A DNA stretch of 64,000 nt from Bacillus canaveralius (GTDB lineage Bacteria > Bacillota > Bacilli > Bacillales > Cytobacillaceae). This document shows positions 44,599 to 54,841 of this stretch, one piece after another; the stretch's first letter is position 1; each line of letters starts with the position of its first letter. The translations under genes were made by a program, and so were the position numbers. The notes beneath the pieces are model-generated. The model made no database searches. It was not told the DNA's origin and worked only from the letters and a program-made list of their open reading frames with translations. Location of the stretch: contig NZ_PGVA01000004.1 in NCBI RefSeq assembly GCF_002860125.1, positions 62,001 to 126,000 of the forward strand, written 5' to 3'.

Positions 44599-45570
44599 AT
44601 GTCAGAAAAATGGATCGCGGGTGTTGACCTGGGTGGAACTACCACTAAACTTGCTTTTATCAATCTTTACGGTGAAATTATACATAAATGGGAAATTTCA
44701 ACCGACATCGCAAATGGCGGGAAAAATATAACGACAAATATCGCAAAAGCGATTGATCAGAAACTGGTTGAGCTTGACCAGCCGAAAGAAAAGCTTCTCG
44801 GCATTGGGATGGGCGCTCCAGGCCCGGTCAATTTAACAACCGGCGTCATCTATGAGGCGGTTAATCTCGGTTGGAAAAACGAATATCCGTTAAAGGATTT
44901 ACTTGAAGTGGAAACTTCCCTTCCTGCAGTCATAGATAATGATGCAAACTGTGCAGCACTGGGGGAAATGTGGAAAGGGGCCGGGAACGGGGCGAAGGAT
45001 CTCGTGTGCGTCACTCTTGGTACCGGTGTTGGCGGCGGCGTGATTGCAAATGGTGACATCGTCCAGGGCGTTAACGGGGCAGCAGGAGAAATTGGCCATA
45101 TTACGTCCGTTATCACCGGAGGAGCTCCTTGTAACTGTGGAAAAACAGGATGCCTCGAGACCGTAGCATCCGCGACAGGAATTGTCCGGCTTGCTTCTGA
45201 AAAGCTTAAAGGCGCAGAAGACAAGGGCGAGCTTGTTGATATCTTTACCCGCAATGGGGAGATTACGGCAAAAGATGTTTTTGAGGCAGCCACTAAACAG
45301 GATCCGCTTGCTGAAGAAGTTGTCGCCGAGGTTGCTTTTCATCTCGGACTAGTGTTAGCCAGCATTGCCAATACATTGAACCCGGAAAAGATCGTGCTTG
45401 GCGGCGGTGTTTCAAAGGCCGGAGACATTTTGCTCAATTCCGTCCAGAAGCACTTTGTAAACCATGCCTTTCCCCGGATCGCTAAATCAACGCAATTAGC
45501 CCTCGCAACGTTGGGAAATGACGCCGGGGTTATCGGGGCCGCCTGGCTTGTCAAAAATAAAATCGATTAA
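44599..45570 (+). CDS. glcK: Glucokinase GlcK (ROK family)
   Basis: A 323-residue ATP-dependent glucokinase. Phosphate-binding motif [13 protein letters not shown], catalytic Asp in [15 protein letters not shown], and ROK zinc site GHITSV...[14 protein letters not shown] 44599 follows AAGGTGAAGAGG; an in-frame GTG at 44590 would overlap that site. Same order as B. subtilis (gluP-glcK-yqgS). A terminator follows at 45688. Confidence 0.96.
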   Translation: MSEKWIAGVDLGGTTTKLAFINLYGEIIHKWEISTDIANGGKNITTNIAKAIDQKLVELDQPKEKLLGIGMGAPGPVNLTTGVIYEAVNLGWKNEYPLKDLLEVETSLPAVIDNDANCAALGEMWKGAGNGAKDLVCVTLGTGVGGGVIANGDIVQGVNGAAGEIGHITSVITGGAPCNCGKTGCLETVASATGIVRLASEKLKGAEDKGELVDIFTRNGEITAKDVFEAATKQDPLAEEVVAEVAFHLGLVLASIANTLNPEKIVLGGGVSKAGDILLNSVQKHFVNHAFPRIAKSTQLALATLGNDAGVIGAAWLVKNKID

Positions 45571-45687
45571 TATTCGCGTCTTATTGTAGAAGAGCTCGGG
45601 AATTTTGGCTGGATAGTCCAAAGTTCCTTTTTTTCATCCAAACCACAGGTAAGACACGCGTCAGGCAGACTGCAGACAGCCGTGAAT

Positions 45688-45731
45688 AAAGTTTCAATTT
45701 TCTGAAATTGGACAAACGTGAAACTTTTTTG
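45688..45731 (+). terminator. Terminator after glcK
   Basis: Outer stem AAAGTTT with AAACTTT plus an inner CAATTT/AAATTG hairpin, followed by TTTTG. The rest of the 358-base gap before yqgS is AT-rich with no other recognisable feature. Confidence 0.6.
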
Positions 45732-45928
45732 TGTTTCAAACGTCTAATGATTTGGGTATGAAAAGAGAGCTTAATATATAATTCTATAATATTAGTTTAA
45801 AATGGCATTTGATTTTTTGTAAAAAAAGTATTAAGATTATGTTTGGTTACTTCACAGTAAATCCTTATTTTGTAAAAACAAATGTAACATTCCATATCTG
45901 TGCATGTAACAGGGAGGGTTAAAACAGA

Positions 45929-47824
45929 ATGCGAAAATTTAACTGGTCAAAGATATCGTTGATTGCGATTGCGACGGTGCTGCTTTGGCTTAAAACCTAT
46001 ATCGTCTATAAAACTAGCTTTGATATTAAAATTGAAAACTGGAAGCAGGAGTTTATCTTATTTATCAATCCGCTAAGCTTCCTGTTATTTATTTTCGGAA
46101 TCAGCTTATTTATGAAGGAAAAGAACAGAAACCGCTACATCTTAATTTCCAGCTTTTTCATTTCGTTTGTGTTGTTTGCCAACGTAGTATTTTACCGTTT
46201 CTTTAATGACTTTTTAACGGTCCCTGTACTGTTCCAAACAAGCAATATGAGCGATTTGGGAAGCAGTGTCAATGAATTGCTTTATGTAAGTGATTTACTT
46301 TATTTTGCAGACTTTGTTATTTTGGCTCTGCTCATTAAATTTAAGCCGAAATTCATCATGGTTAAGGAATATTCAAAGGTGAACCGCCGCGTGTTTTTTC
46401 TTGTCTCGATTGCGATAGCCTTTTTTAATCTGGGCCTTGCCGAAACGGAACGGCCACAGCTGCTGACACGAACCTTTGACCGTGAAATTCTTGTCAAAAA
46501 TATCGGTACTTACAATTACCATCTTTATGACATGTTTTTGCAATCGAAATCGTCTGCACAGCGTGCTCTTGCTGACGGCAGTGAATTAGTCGACATCGAC
46601 AATTATGTCCATGCCAACTATAAGGAGCCTAAAGATGACATGTTCGGGATTGCGAAAGGCAAAAATGTAATTGCAATCTCAATGGAATCGATGCAAAACT
46701 TTGTGATCAACGAAACGGTAAATGGAGAAGAGATTACACCGTTTCTCAATGATTTTATCGGAGAGAGCTATTACTTCGATAATTTTTATCACCAAACGGC
46801 CCAGGGGAAAACGTCAGATTCAGAGTTTCTTTTGGATAACTCCCTTTATCCGTTAAGCCGTGGTGCAGTTTTCTTTACACATTCCGGAAACGAGTTTACG
46901 GCCACACCGGAAATTCTCGGCAATAACGGCTATTATACGGCCACACTGCACGCAAACAATAAAAGCTTCTGGAATCGGGACATTATGTATGATTCCCTTG
47001 GCTATGACCGTTTTTATTCAATGATCGATTATGACATCAGAGAGGAAAACTCTGTCGGCTGGGGCTTGAAGGATATTGATTTCCTTGAGCAGTCTGTCCA
47101 GCATTTAAAGGATATGCCGAAGCCGTTCTATTCAAAATTCATCACACTGACGAACCATCACCCTTTCGAATTGGGGGAAGAAGATAAATTTATTCAGCCT
47201 TATACGTCAGGTAATAATACGGTAGACAATTATTTCCCTACAGTCCGTTATACGGATGAAGCGATTAAGAACTTCGTCCAGAAATTAAAGGATGATGGGC
47301 TCTATGAAGATTCAGTTATTATCCTTTATGGCGACCACTATGGAATTTCTGAAAACCATAATAAGGCGATGACCGAATTTTTAGGAACAGAGGTCACACC
47401 GTTTGTCAGCACCCAATTGCAGCGTGTTCCTTTAATCATCCATATTCCTGGTCAAGAAGGAAAAACGATCTCGACTGTATCAGGTCAAATCGACTTGAAG
47501 CCAACAATTCTGCACCTTCTCGGCATTGATACGAAAAAGGATATTCAGTTTGGGGCAGATTTGTTCTCGGCAGACCGGATGGAATTCACTGTACTGCGTG
47601 ATGGCAGCTTTATCACGAAAGACCATGTATACACTCGGGAAACTTGCTATGACAAGAGTACTGGCGAGCCGGCAGCAGACCAAAATGCGTGTGAGCCTTA
47701 CATGGAAAAAGCGAAGAACGAACTTGAATACTCTGATAAAATTATTTACGGTGACTTGCTTCGCTTCTATGAGAATGAGAATTATCGAAGTGAAGATAGT
47801 GGATTGAAAGAAAACAACGAATAA
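45929..47824 (+). CDS. yqgS: Lipoteichoic acid synthase-type protein YqgS
   Basis: A 631-residue LTA synthase-type phosphoglycerol transferase. Five N-terminal membrane helices are followed by an extracellular sulfatase-like domain. The catalytic Thr is residue 295 in [11 protein letters not shown]. Metal ligands are in [10 protein letters not shown] and LYGDHYGIS. It makes polyglycerol-phosphate from phosphatidylglycerol. ATG 45929 follows GGGAGG. The Ala-x-Ala cleavage site may be in [11 protein letters not shown] near residue 210. Position after glcK matches B. subtilis yqgS. Confidence 0.93.
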   Translation: MRKFNWSKISLIAIATVLLWLKTYIVYKTSFDIKIENWKQEFILFINPLSFLLFIFGISLFMKEKNRNRYILISSFFISFVLFANVVFYRFFNDFLTVPVLFQTSNMSDLGSSVNELLYVSDLLYFADFVILALLIKFKPKFIMVKEYSKVNRRVFFLVSIAIAFFNLGLAETERPQLLTRTFDREILVKNIGTYNYHLYDMFLQSKSSAQRALADGSELVDIDNYVHANYKEPKDDMFGIAKGKNVIAISMESMQNFVINETVNGEEITPFLNDFIGESYYFDNFYHQTAQGKTSDSEFLLDNSLYPLSRGAVFFTHSGNEFTATPEILGNNGYYTATLHANNKSFWNRDIMYDSLGYDRFYSMIDYDIREENSVGWGLKDIDFLEQSVQHLKDMPKPFYSKFITLTNHHPFELGEEDKFIQPYTSGNNTVDNYFPTVRYTDEAIKNFVQKLKDDGLYEDSVIILYGDHYGISENHNKAMTEFLGTEVTPFVSTQLQRVPLIIHIPGQEGKTISTVSGQIDLKPTILHLLGIDTKKDIQFGADLFSADRMEFTVLRDGSFITKDHVYTRETCYDKSTGEPAADQNACEPYMEKAKNELEYSDKIIYGDLLRFYENENYRSEDSGLKENNE

Positions 47825-47829
47825 AATCG

Positions 47830-47866
47830 AGGCCTGTATCTTATTAATCGGATGCAGGCCCTTTTT
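47830..47866 (+). terminator. Terminator after yqgS
   Basis: Stem GGCCTGTATC with GATGCAGGCC (one G-T pair), then CTTTTT. Confidence 0.8.
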
Positions 47867-48002
47867 CTGCAGAAAAATCTGGCTGCTATCCATTTAGAGG
47901 CTCAGGTAAGTTGCTTCAATGTTGAGAAATCCCGGCCATCGGCAGTCATTTTAAAAGCCTTTCGATCATAAATTATGGTGTAATGGAAGGGGTGAAAAAA
48001 CA

Positions 48003-49187
48003 GTGAAAGTTCGCGTCCGCGCGGGGGATTCCCTCTGGTATTATAGCCAGCTATTTCGCATGCCGCTGAACTTGATTGTCGATTCAAATAACCTGGCTAC
48101 AGCAACCTCTTTACAAATTGGGCAGGAAATCAATATTCCCGGGTTTACTGCAGTCACATATTCAGTAAGAAGAGGGGACACTTTCTGGCGATTGGCAGCT
48201 GCGAGGAATTTGTCAGTAGATGCTTTGCTCCTTTTAAACCAAACTGTAAATCCAAATGTTCTTACGATTGGGCAGACGGTCTTTTTGCCGAGAAGGTTAA
48301 CTGAGCCAATTGTGTTCGGGAAGAAACCATACGACTTTAATACATTAGCCACGGACATAGAAAAATTGCTGAATGTTTATCCGTTTATGATCATAAATAC
48401 GATCGGTTCAAGCGTATTGGGAAAGCCGATCCAGGAAATTAGACTTGGCCGCGGCAGGCGTAAAGTCCATATAAATGCCTCCTTTCATGCTAATGAATGG
48501 ATTACAACCGCTATATTAATGAGTTTTCTAAACACCTATCTGCTGTCTTTAACGAATATGAATCCGGTCCAAGGCGTTACTACCATGAACTTGTACAACA
48601 GTGTTGATCTGTCCATCGTACCAATGGTCAATCCTGACGGTGTTGATCTGGTCGTAACAGGGCCCCCTGAGGAAGTGCGGGCAAGAGTGATCGAAATAAA
48701 CAGGGGGAGCACGGACTTTACTGGCTGGAAAGCAAATCTTCGCGGTGTTGATTTAAATAATCAATTCCCGGCAAACTGGGAAATCGAAAAAACACGAAAA
48801 CCGAAATCACCGGCGCCGAGAGATTATCCCGGGGTTGCCCCGTTAACTGAACCGGAAGCGGTTGTGATGGCAGAACTCGCCAGAACCAGATCTTTTGATC
48901 GTCTGCTTGCTTTTCATACACAAGGGAAGGAATTTTATTGGGGATATGAAGGGCTCGAACCTCTGGAGTCTGGGATAATCGCAAATGAATTCGCGAGGGT
49001 AAGCGGTTACAGAAAAGTTCAATATGTCGACAGCCATGCTGGCTATAAAGACTGGTTTATTCAGGATTTTCGCCGGCCTGGATTTACGATTGAGCTTGGT
49101 AAAGGGATAAACCCGCTGCCATTATCCCATTTTGACGAAATCTATACAGACGCGCTCGGTATATTTCTGGCGGCCCTGTATATGTGA
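48003..49187 (+). CDS. yqgT: LysM-M14 endopeptidase YqgT
   Basis: A 394-residue protein with two N-terminal LysM modules (VRAGDSLWYYSQLF, VRRGDTFWRLAAARN), then an M14 zinc carboxypeptidase domain. Zinc ligands are His and Glu in SFHANEW and His in LAFHTQG; the catalytic Glu is in FTIELGKG. It is the gamma-D-glutamyl-L-diamino-acid endopeptidase I type and acts on peptidoglycan peptides. GTG 48003 follows AAGGGGTG. No signal peptide is visible, so it may act in the spore or forespore. Confidence 0.93.
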   Translation: MKVRVRAGDSLWYYSQLFRMPLNLIVDSNNLATATSLQIGQEINIPGFTAVTYSVRRGDTFWRLAAARNLSVDALLLLNQTVNPNVLTIGQTVFLPRRLTEPIVFGKKPYDFNTLATDIEKLLNVYPFMIINTIGSSVLGKPIQEIRLGRGRRKVHINASFHANEWITTAILMSFLNTYLLSLTNMNPVQGVTTMNLYNSVDLSIVPMVNPDGVDLVVTGPPEEVRARVIEINRGSTDFTGWKANLRGVDLNNQFPANWEIEKTRKPKSPAPRDYPGVAPLTEPEAVVMAELARTRSFDRLLAFHTQGKEFYWGYEGLEPLESGIIANEFARVSGYRKVQYVDSHAGYKDWFIQDFRRPGFTIELGKGINPLPLSHFDEIYTDALGIFLAALYM

Positions 49188-49280
49188 AAATCCACTATTA
49201 TTTCCAGAAATAGCTTGTATTTTTCGCCTATTATCATTAACATAATTGTGAAAGCGGTCTATGATCATGAAACGATCTAG

Positions 49281-49308
49281 GAAAAAGCCGATAGCCGGCT
49301 TTTTTTCT
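49281..49308 (+). terminator. Terminator after yqgT
   Basis: Stem AAAAAGCC with GGCTTTTT, loop GATAGCC, extended by further T residues. Confidence 0.85.
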
Positions 49309-49384
49309 TTTAACATTTTTCAAAATCTGTAACATTCACGGTTCTGTAACGTACTGATTACTAACTGATAAAGGCGGTGTGGGA

Positions 49385-50545
49385 ATGGGGAAAAGGAAGA
49401 CAACGAGAAAAAAATATTATAATTTTATTTTTTTGTTTTGCATCATCATTTTCACAACGATATTATCTTCCTGTTCACAGGAAAAAGAATCAGAACCCCA
49501 TTCGGATATAGAGGAAAAGGATATCGGCAAAAACCCTCCAGCCCCAACCTTTTGGGATGAACAAGCGATTACTCCTATTAAAATACCCGACGGCGCCTTC
49601 AATAGAGTCAATGGATGGATTGATAATGAAACGGTGCTGTTTACAACAAATCTTAGCCAGGGATCCAACGTCTTTACATATAATTTAAGATCAGGTGAGA
49701 GCAGCCTGCTATATGAAAGCCGGAGCCCGATTGTTGATGTCCACATTAGTCCATCAAAGCGTCAGTTCCTGATTCATTCAGCACCTTCAACATATGCAGG
49801 AGTCATCACTGTCCTCGATCGTTCTGGAAAAGAAACGTTTTCCAAGCAGATAGAATCATTTGAGCTTGCCCTTGAATGGAATCCATATGATGAAAATGCT
49901 ATTCTTGTATCGTCTTTCGCCGAGGACTGGACCTACAGTACTTATTTATTAAATGTCTCAGGCGGCGAGCTAACAAAGGTGAATTTGCCGGAACCGTTTG
50001 CTCATTGGCTGAACAAGAAAGAGCTTGTGTTTCTGGACTGGGATGAAAATAATCCCGGACTGCTTGCTCCACTTGTTAAAAAAGAAATCGACAAACCCGG
50101 GGAGACCGCTTTATTTGAAAATATCATAGAAGTTTCGACATTCAAGAATTTGTTAATCACGGTATCAGTAAACAGGGAGAAGCCGGATCAGGCCATTTAT
50201 ACCTTTTTATCAAATGATTTAAAGAAAGTAGCCTCCATCAGTTTTCCACACTTATCAACGTTTTCAGGCTGGCTTGTCCCCCATTTTGACTTTATGGAGA
50301 CAGCACGGCGCTTTATTACATTCCGACCGCTCTCAAGTGGTGAAGCGGACAATTATGCAAGCGGATTTCAGCTCGTTTCCCATGATCTGAAAAGCGGAGA
50401 TGAAACCATTTATTTTCAGGGGATGGATAATGAGCCTATCAGTTGTTCCCCGGACGGGATGATGTGTCTTGTCGGCTACCAGCTGGAAAAGCTGCTTATT
50501 TTGAACGCAAAGAAGGTCATTCCGTTAACCAAAACCGACGTTTGA
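49385..50545 (+). CDS. yqgU: Lipoprotein YqgU (beta-propeller-like)
   Basis: A 386-residue lipoprotein. A basic start (GKRKTTRKKYY), hydrophobic core and lipobox LSSCSQ anchor it on the outer membrane face. The rest is a beta-rich, WD/TolB-like repeat (VHISPSKRQFLIHSAP, SCSPDGMMCLVG). ATG 49385 is chosen, with AAGGCGG upstream; an in-frame GTG at 49379 is possible. Same position as B. subtilis yqgU. Function unknown. Confidence 0.83.
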   Translation: MGKRKTTRKKYYNFIFLFCIIIFTTILSSCSQEKESEPHSDIEEKDIGKNPPAPTFWDEQAITPIKIPDGAFNRVNGWIDNETVLFTTNLSQGSNVFTYNLRSGESSLLYESRSPIVDVHISPSKRQFLIHSAPSTYAGVITVLDRSGKETFSKQIESFELALEWNPYDENAILVSSFAEDWTYSTYLLNVSGGELTKVNLPEPFAHWLNKKELVFLDWDENNPGLLAPLVKKEIDKPGETALFENIIEVSTFKNLLITVSVNREKPDQAIYTFLSNDLKKVASISFPHLSTFSGWLVPHFDFMETARRFITFRPLSSGEADNYASGFQLVSHDLKSGDETIYFQGMDNEPISCSPDGMMCLVGYQLEKLLILNAKKVIPLTKTDV

Positions 50546-50601
50546 CTTGAGATTTTTTCTCTCTTATGAAAAGATGAGTAAAAAGCAGTGAGGTGATCAA
50601 A

Positions 50602-50928
50602 TTGGCAATTGCAGATGTAACCGTTATCCCGATCGGAACCGATTCTCCCAGTGTCAGTGAGTATGTTGCAGACATTCAAAAGGTATTACAAAGATATGAA
50701 ACAACAGGGAAAATCAGATACCAGCTGACCCCAATGAATACGATTATTGAGGGGGAACTTGCTGATTTATTTGAAGTGATTCAGGCGATGCACGAAGCCC
50801 CCTTTGCGAAAGGGCTTGCCCGGGTAGCCACAAATATTCGCATTGATGATAGACGGGATATAGAAAGACGCATGGAAGAGAAGGTAAAAAGAGTCGAGGC
50901 CCTGCTCGAAAGTGAAGGGAATTTCTAA
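50602..50928 (+). CDS. yqgV: MTH1187/YkoF family protein YqgV
   Basis: A 108-residue protein of the MTH1187 (UPF0045) ferredoxin-fold family, some members of which bind thiamine. Typical segments are ADVTVIPIGTDSPSVSEYV and QLTPMNTIIEGELADLF. The TTG at 50602 lies after GAGGTGATC; a GTG at 50593 would overlap that site. Confidence 0.85.
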   Translation: MAIADVTVIPIGTDSPSVSEYVADIQKVLQRYETTGKIRYQLTPMNTIIEGELADLFEVIQAMHEAPFAKGLARVATNIRIDDRRDIERRMEEKVKRVEALLESEGNF

Positions 50929-50933
50929 CTATA

Positions 50934-50976
50934 TAAAAAAGGATTGCCTGTAATAAACGGGCAATCCTTTTTATAA
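50934..50976. terminator. Bidirectional terminator between yqgV and yqgW
   Basis: Stem AAAAGGATTGCC with GGGCAATCCTTTT, loop TGTAATAAAC. Confidence 0.88.
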
Positions 50977-50985
50977 AGCTTTTGC

Positions 50986-51159
50986 TTAGTGCGCAGTTGG
51001 AAAACCATGGTGGATGACCGTCATAATCGAAAACCAGCCAAATACAACGAACGTTCCAAGCGCGAAAAATAATCCGAGCAGATTTTTGTTCTTAAGAGAA
51101 GTGTAGCTGGCGTAACCTGCCAGGAGTGTAACTAAAGCAAAAATAATAACAAGTCCCAT
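50986..51159 (-). CDS. yqgW: DUF2759 small membrane protein YqgW
   Basis: A 57-residue protein with two hydrophobic segments: VIIFALVTLLAGYASY and LGLFFALGTFVVFGWFSIM, separated by a short SLKNKN loop, and ending HHGFPTAH. The start ATG at 51159 follows GGAGG. Position and sequence match the YqgW/DUF2759 family. Function unknown. Convergent with yqgV. Confidence 0.82.
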   Translation of the reverse strand: MGLVIIFALVTLLAGYASYTSLKNKNLLGLFFALGTFVVFGWFSIMTVIHHGFPTAH

Positions 51160-51256
51160 AATAAAACCTCCTTCACTTTAAAGCCGCGGTAAGCCTTTTT
51201 TCGTTCAGGTTTCAATTACCTGTATGTAACGGTTTTTTTATACATTCGTATTTATT

Positions 51257-51751
51257 TTATAATTTTTCAATGGGTTTGTCGAGATCTAAAAATGACACTT
51301 CTATGTTATACGCTTTTGCAATTCTGCCGATCAATTCCTGGTCATGCAAAGTAATAAAAAACAGTTCAACGTCATTTGTTTTTGTTCTGGCAACTAGGTG
51401 TTCTTCCATCTGCAGTTGGGCCATTTCTATTGCTATTTTATCACCATTGATAATCAGGAAACAGCTTACCATGCTTTTAAATAAGTAATGATTTTGTTTC
51501 TTGCTGACAAAGCCATAATCGGGAAAGACATCCTCGGTCGTTGCGTTTGTCAGCAGAATGAGCATATGGACATCTTCATAAAGCTCACCTTCAATCAGAA
51601 GGTTTTTGGCAAGAGTACATGCATCAGTTGACCGATAAATAAATATTGAGTCATGCTCATCCGCCGGGCTTGTTTCAAGCCGCACCAGCTCAATAAATTC
51701 AGGGACGTGTCCAATAAGATGATTTGCTTCAACACCATAATGAATAATCAT
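51257..51751 (-). CDS. Unknown protein
   Basis: A 164-residue soluble, acidic protein with alternating hydrophobic strands (VHMLILLTNAT, FLIINGDKIAIEM, VELFFITLHDQELIG). No signal peptide, membrane segment or known motif is visible. AAGGAGG lies before the ATG, so translation is likely. It diverges from yqgX. I know no B. subtilis gene at this position. Confidence 0.65.
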   Translation of the reverse strand: MIIHYGVEANHLIGHVPEFIELVRLETSPADEHDSIFIYRSTDACTLAKNLLIEGELYEDVHMLILLTNATTEDVFPDYGFVSKKQNHYLFKSMVSCFLIINGDKIAIEMAQLQMEEHLVARTKTNDVELFFITLHDQELIGRIAKAYNIEVSFLDLDKPIEKL

Positions 51752-51825
51752 GCCGATCTCCTTCCTCCTTATTTTCAGATAGTGTAAAATAATATTAGCA
51801 TAAACAGCAAATGGAGGGTTTAATT

Positions 51826-52458
51826 GTGAAATGGATTCAAATACCGCTTGGCCCGCTGCAAACGAATTGCTACATCATTTATACTGACCGTAAATCATGT
51901 TTAATCATTGACCCTGGTGAAGAAGCCGGGAAGCTGTTCAGCGCAATTGAGGCGGAAGAATTGAAGCCTCAGGCTGTTTTGCTAACACATGCCCACTTTG
52001 ATCATATTGGTGCCGTAGATGCGGTTAGAGAAATGTTTGATATTCCCGTCTATGTTCATGAAAAAGAAGCGAACTGGCTTGGCGATCCGACTTTAAATGG
52101 CTCTGAGTTTTTTATGGCTGGAAAAATCCGTGCAAAAGCGGCAGACCATTTTCTTGCTGCAGCAAATGAACGAACGATCGGTGATTTTAATTTTCAGGTG
52201 TTCGAGACACCCGGTCATTCACCTGGAAGTATTTCCATTTATTTTAAGGAAGCAGACTTCGTTGCAGCAGGAGATGCCTTATTTAATGGCAGCATCGGCC
52301 GCACTGACCTCCCCGGAGGAAATCATGATCAGCTCATTAAAAGCATTCATGACCACTTGTTAACATTGCCTGAAGAAACCGCAGTCCTGCCAGGCCATGG
52401 GCCGACAACGACAATTGGCGCTGAAATGGACGGAAACCCGTTTCTTAACGGGTTTTAA
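51826..52458 (+). CDS. yqgX: Metallo-beta-lactamase-fold hydrolase YqgX (glyoxalase II-like)
   Basis: A 210-residue MBL-fold hydrolase. The metal motif THAHFDHIGA, His in ETPGHSPGS, Asp in AAGDALF and the last His in LPGHGP are complete. B. subtilis YqgX is a hydroxyacylglutathione/bacillithiol-type glyoxalase II. GTG 51826 is preferred because GGAGGG lies nine bases upstream; ATG 51811 includes that site. Confidence 0.92.
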   Translation: MKWIQIPLGPLQTNCYIIYTDRKSCLIIDPGEEAGKLFSAIEAEELKPQAVLLTHAHFDHIGAVDAVREMFDIPVYVHEKEANWLGDPTLNGSEFFMAGKIRAKAADHFLAAANERTIGDFNFQVFETPGHSPGSISIYFKEADFVAAGDALFNGSIGRTDLPGGNHDQLIKSIHDHLLTLPEETAVLPGHGPTTTIGAEMDGNPFLNGF

Positions 52459-52470
52459 GACTAGACAAAG

Positions 52471-52504
52471 AAAACCCCTTCTCAAAGAAGAGAAGGGGTT
52501 TTCT
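52471..52504 (+). terminator. Terminator after yqgX
   Basis: Stem AAAACCCCTTCTC with GAGAAGGGGTTTT, loop AAAGAA. Confidence 0.92.
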
Positions 52505-52611
52505 GGGGGATGTTCTATTCATAATGGGAGGGGATAAGTTTAAGCTACTAATCTTACAATATAATAAAGATAACACTATGTCAATGGTGAAAACATAATA
52601 AAGGAGTAATG

Positions 52612-53715
52612 ATGTTGTTAAATTATCTAAAAAATATGATTTTTTCAACTTCTTCAAAAATGATTACATATGCTGACTATATTTCAACAGCATTGTACCA
52701 TCCGGAACTCGGCTACTATATGAAAGAAGGAAAAAAAATCGGTACGGGCGGAGATTTTATCACCTCGAGCAATATATCCGACGTGTACGGAAGGGCAGTG
52801 GCGAAATGGTACAGTGAGATTGTAAAGGAGATTAACTTGCCAGCGAAGGTTTGTGAACTTGGAGCAGGGAATGGAAGATTTGCCACAGCATTCATCGATG
52901 AGTGGAAGAAGTTGACTGACACACCACTCACTTATTTTATTGTGGAAACCAGCCCATATCATCGAAGCATCCAGCAGGAACTAATTGAGCTTGGGCCGGT
53001 TTGTCAGCAAATCAGCGCTCTTGACGAAATAGAGCCATTCTCTGGAATGATTTTTTCAAATGAGTTATACGATGCATTGCCAGTGCATGTAATCGAAAAA
53101 AAAGACGGCAAATTTTCCGAAATCATGGTTGCGGAATCAACCGGAAAGCTAATTGAACTAGCAGTCCCTTTGCAAAATTCACAAATCACAACGTTTCTAA
53201 ACGAATATGACCTCGAACTTCAGGAAGGCCAGCGAATTGAAATTCCCCTTCAGATGGCGGAAGTCGTTTCAGCAATCGCGAAAACATTGGAAAAAGGTAT
53301 TGTGGTCACTGTTGATTATGGTTATACAAATGAGGAGTGGGAGGAACCATCAAGGAGAAAAGGCAGCCTGAGGGGTTATTTTCAGCATCAAATGGTCGAT
53401 AATGTTTTGGAAAGGCCCGGTGAGATGGATATTACAAGCCATGTTCACTTCGATGCGTTGATTAAACAAGGCAATGAGAGGAACCTGAAGTTTATCGCAA
53501 AGCTGAGACAGGACGAATTTCTGCTTTCTGCCGGCATATTGGACGTGCTTCGCGACCATTTTGACCCAAACCCATTCTCTGCTACAAGTAAGCGGAACAG
53601 GGCGATCCGCAGCCTGATTATGCCTGATGGGATGAGTGCTGCTTTTCATGTAATTGCCCAGGCAAAGGGGCTTGATTTTCCGGAAGAAAGGATTCTAATT
53701 GAAAGGCTTTCATAG
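52612..53715 (+). CDS. MidA/NDUFAF7-type SAM methyltransferase
   Basis: A 367-residue class I methyltransferase of the DUF185/MidA family. The N-terminus has ISTALYHPELGYYMK and GTGGDFITSSNISDVYGRAVA. The SAM motif is KVCELGAGNGRFATA and the family motif is MIFSNELYDALPVHV. Mitochondrial relatives methylate an arginine of complex I, but the bacterial substrate is unknown. ATG 52612 is chosen over 52609 for spacing after AAAGGAG. Confidence 0.88.
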   Translation: MLLNYLKNMIFSTSSKMITYADYISTALYHPELGYYMKEGKKIGTGGDFITSSNISDVYGRAVAKWYSEIVKEINLPAKVCELGAGNGRFATAFIDEWKKLTDTPLTYFIVETSPYHRSIQQELIELGPVCQQISALDEIEPFSGMIFSNELYDALPVHVIEKKDGKFSEIMVAESTGKLIELAVPLQNSQITTFLNEYDLELQEGQRIEIPLQMAEVVSAIAKTLEKGIVVTVDYGYTNEEWEEPSRRKGSLRGYFQHQMVDNVLERPGEMDITSHVHFDALIKQGNERNLKFIAKLRQDEFLLSAGILDVLRDHFDPNPFSATSKRNRAIRSLIMPDGMSAAFHVIAQAKGLDFPEERILIERLS

Positions 53716-53759
53716 CGGGCATATGGAATCGTGCGGACGGGTTATGATTTTTTGGCACA

Positions 53760-53791
53760 AAAAAAGCGCCAAGCTTGCCAGCGCTTTTTTC
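53760..53791. terminator. Bidirectional terminator between MidA gene and yqgY
   Basis: Stem AAAAAAGCGC with GCGCTTTTTT, loop CAAGCTTGCCA. Confidence 0.85.
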
Positions 53792-53801
53792 GTATTCACA
53801 T

Positions 53802-54047
53802 TTAATGGCCGCCAGCACCCGGCGTCATCATAAAGGTCGTCCAGTAGGTAAAGCCGGCGAAGAAAATTGTTAAATAGGCACCAAAAACATAAATATACAT
53901 GCGCTCGGAAAGCTTTAAATAACTTAAAAGTACGAAAAATCCTGTTTGACCAAAGAAAATTAAGGACATCGCATACATGTCACCTAAATAAAACATAACT
54001 GCAAATATACCCGTCCAGAATCCTAACACTCTGTACATACGATCCAT
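53802..54047 (-). CDS. yqgY: DUF2626 membrane protein YqgY
   Basis: An 81-residue protein of the DUF2626 family. It begins MDRMYRVLGFWTGIFAVMFY, with three hydrophobic segments and a short C-terminus MMTPGAGGH. Rc-side ribosome site is AAAGGAGGG. It has the position of B. subtilis yqgY. Function unknown. Confidence 0.85.
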   Translation of the reverse strand: MDRMYRVLGFWTGIFAVMFYLGDMYAMSLIFFGQTGFFVLLSYLKLSERMYIYVFGAYLTIFFAGFTYWTTFMMTPGAGGH

Positions 54048-54130
54048 ATGTATCCCTCCTTTACCCTACAAGTCCCATCATTACAATATTATAAAATAAA
54101 TGCAAGCAAATTGTAAATATCGGATTGTAG

Positions 54131-54835
54131 TTAGTTGGTGACGAATGCCTGGTAGGTGCATGATTCACAGCCGGAAAGCATGTTTTCTTTTTCCACAAGA
54201 TCAACGGATTCAAACAAAGATTCAAACATTCCTTTTAAAAATTCGTAATGCATATTGCAGACCGCCTCAGTATGCTCAACGGCAACCTCCTTAAACGGAC
54301 AGTTAAATATTTGAAAGTAAATTTTTGTTTTGTCCTCGCCAGCTTCCAGTTCTGGATAAAATCCAGCCATCGTTGAAGCACTCTTCAGTATATTTACTTT
54401 CTGGTCGAAGCTGAGCTCTTCACTGGAATGGGAGTTTCTTGCTGTTTCCTGTTCAATCAATTCGGTTCCAAATTGCTTCCCTGTCAAATACAGGGCTTTT
54501 TTCCCTTCTTCACCGAGGTTAAGCATCGTTTGCAGAGCAATTTTTGAAAGGAGCTGGTAGTCACGGAACGGAAAATGGAGTTGGATCACATCGTCACTTA
54601 AACGATATAATCTGCTCGGCCGTCCGCCTTTCCCCGTTTTCTTTGTCTCGGAAACTAGCATATTCACATCTTCAAGCTTTGATAAATGGAGTCTTGCTAC
54701 ATTAGGGTGGATGTCAAATTCGTCGGCAATTTCCTGGACTGTCACTTCTCTGTGCCACTTTGTAATGTATTGATAAATATAATACCTTGTTGGATCGGAT
54801 AAAACATTTGTAACTCTTAATGTTTGTTCCATCAA
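54131..54835 (-). CDS. HTH regulator with C-terminal four-Cys domain
   Basis: A 234-residue transcription factor. The ArsR/DeoR-type winged helix covers residues about 5-75 (VLSDPTRYYIYQYITK, VQEIADEFDIHPNVARLHL, GGRPSRLYRLS). The C-terminal half resembles the SufR/V4R type, with Cys in FNCPFKEV, AVCNMHYEF and GCESCTYQAF. Four of these could bind an Fe-S cluster or zinc; this is inference. AGGTGAG precedes the ATG. A GC-rich structured leader and a good promoter lie upstream. Targets unknown. Confidence 0.78.
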   Translation of the reverse strand: MMEQTLRVTNVLSDPTRYYIYQYITKWHREVTVQEIADEFDIHPNVARLHLSKLEDVNMLVSETKKTGKGGRPSRLYRLSDDVIQLHFPFRDYQLLSKIALQTMLNLGEEGKKALYLTGKQFGTELIEQETARNSHSSEELSFDQKVNILKSASTMAGFYPELEAGEDKTKIYFQIFNCPFKEVAVEHTEAVCNMHYEFLKGMFESLFESVDLVEKENMLSGCESCTYQAFVTN

Positions 54836-54841
54836 AGCTCA

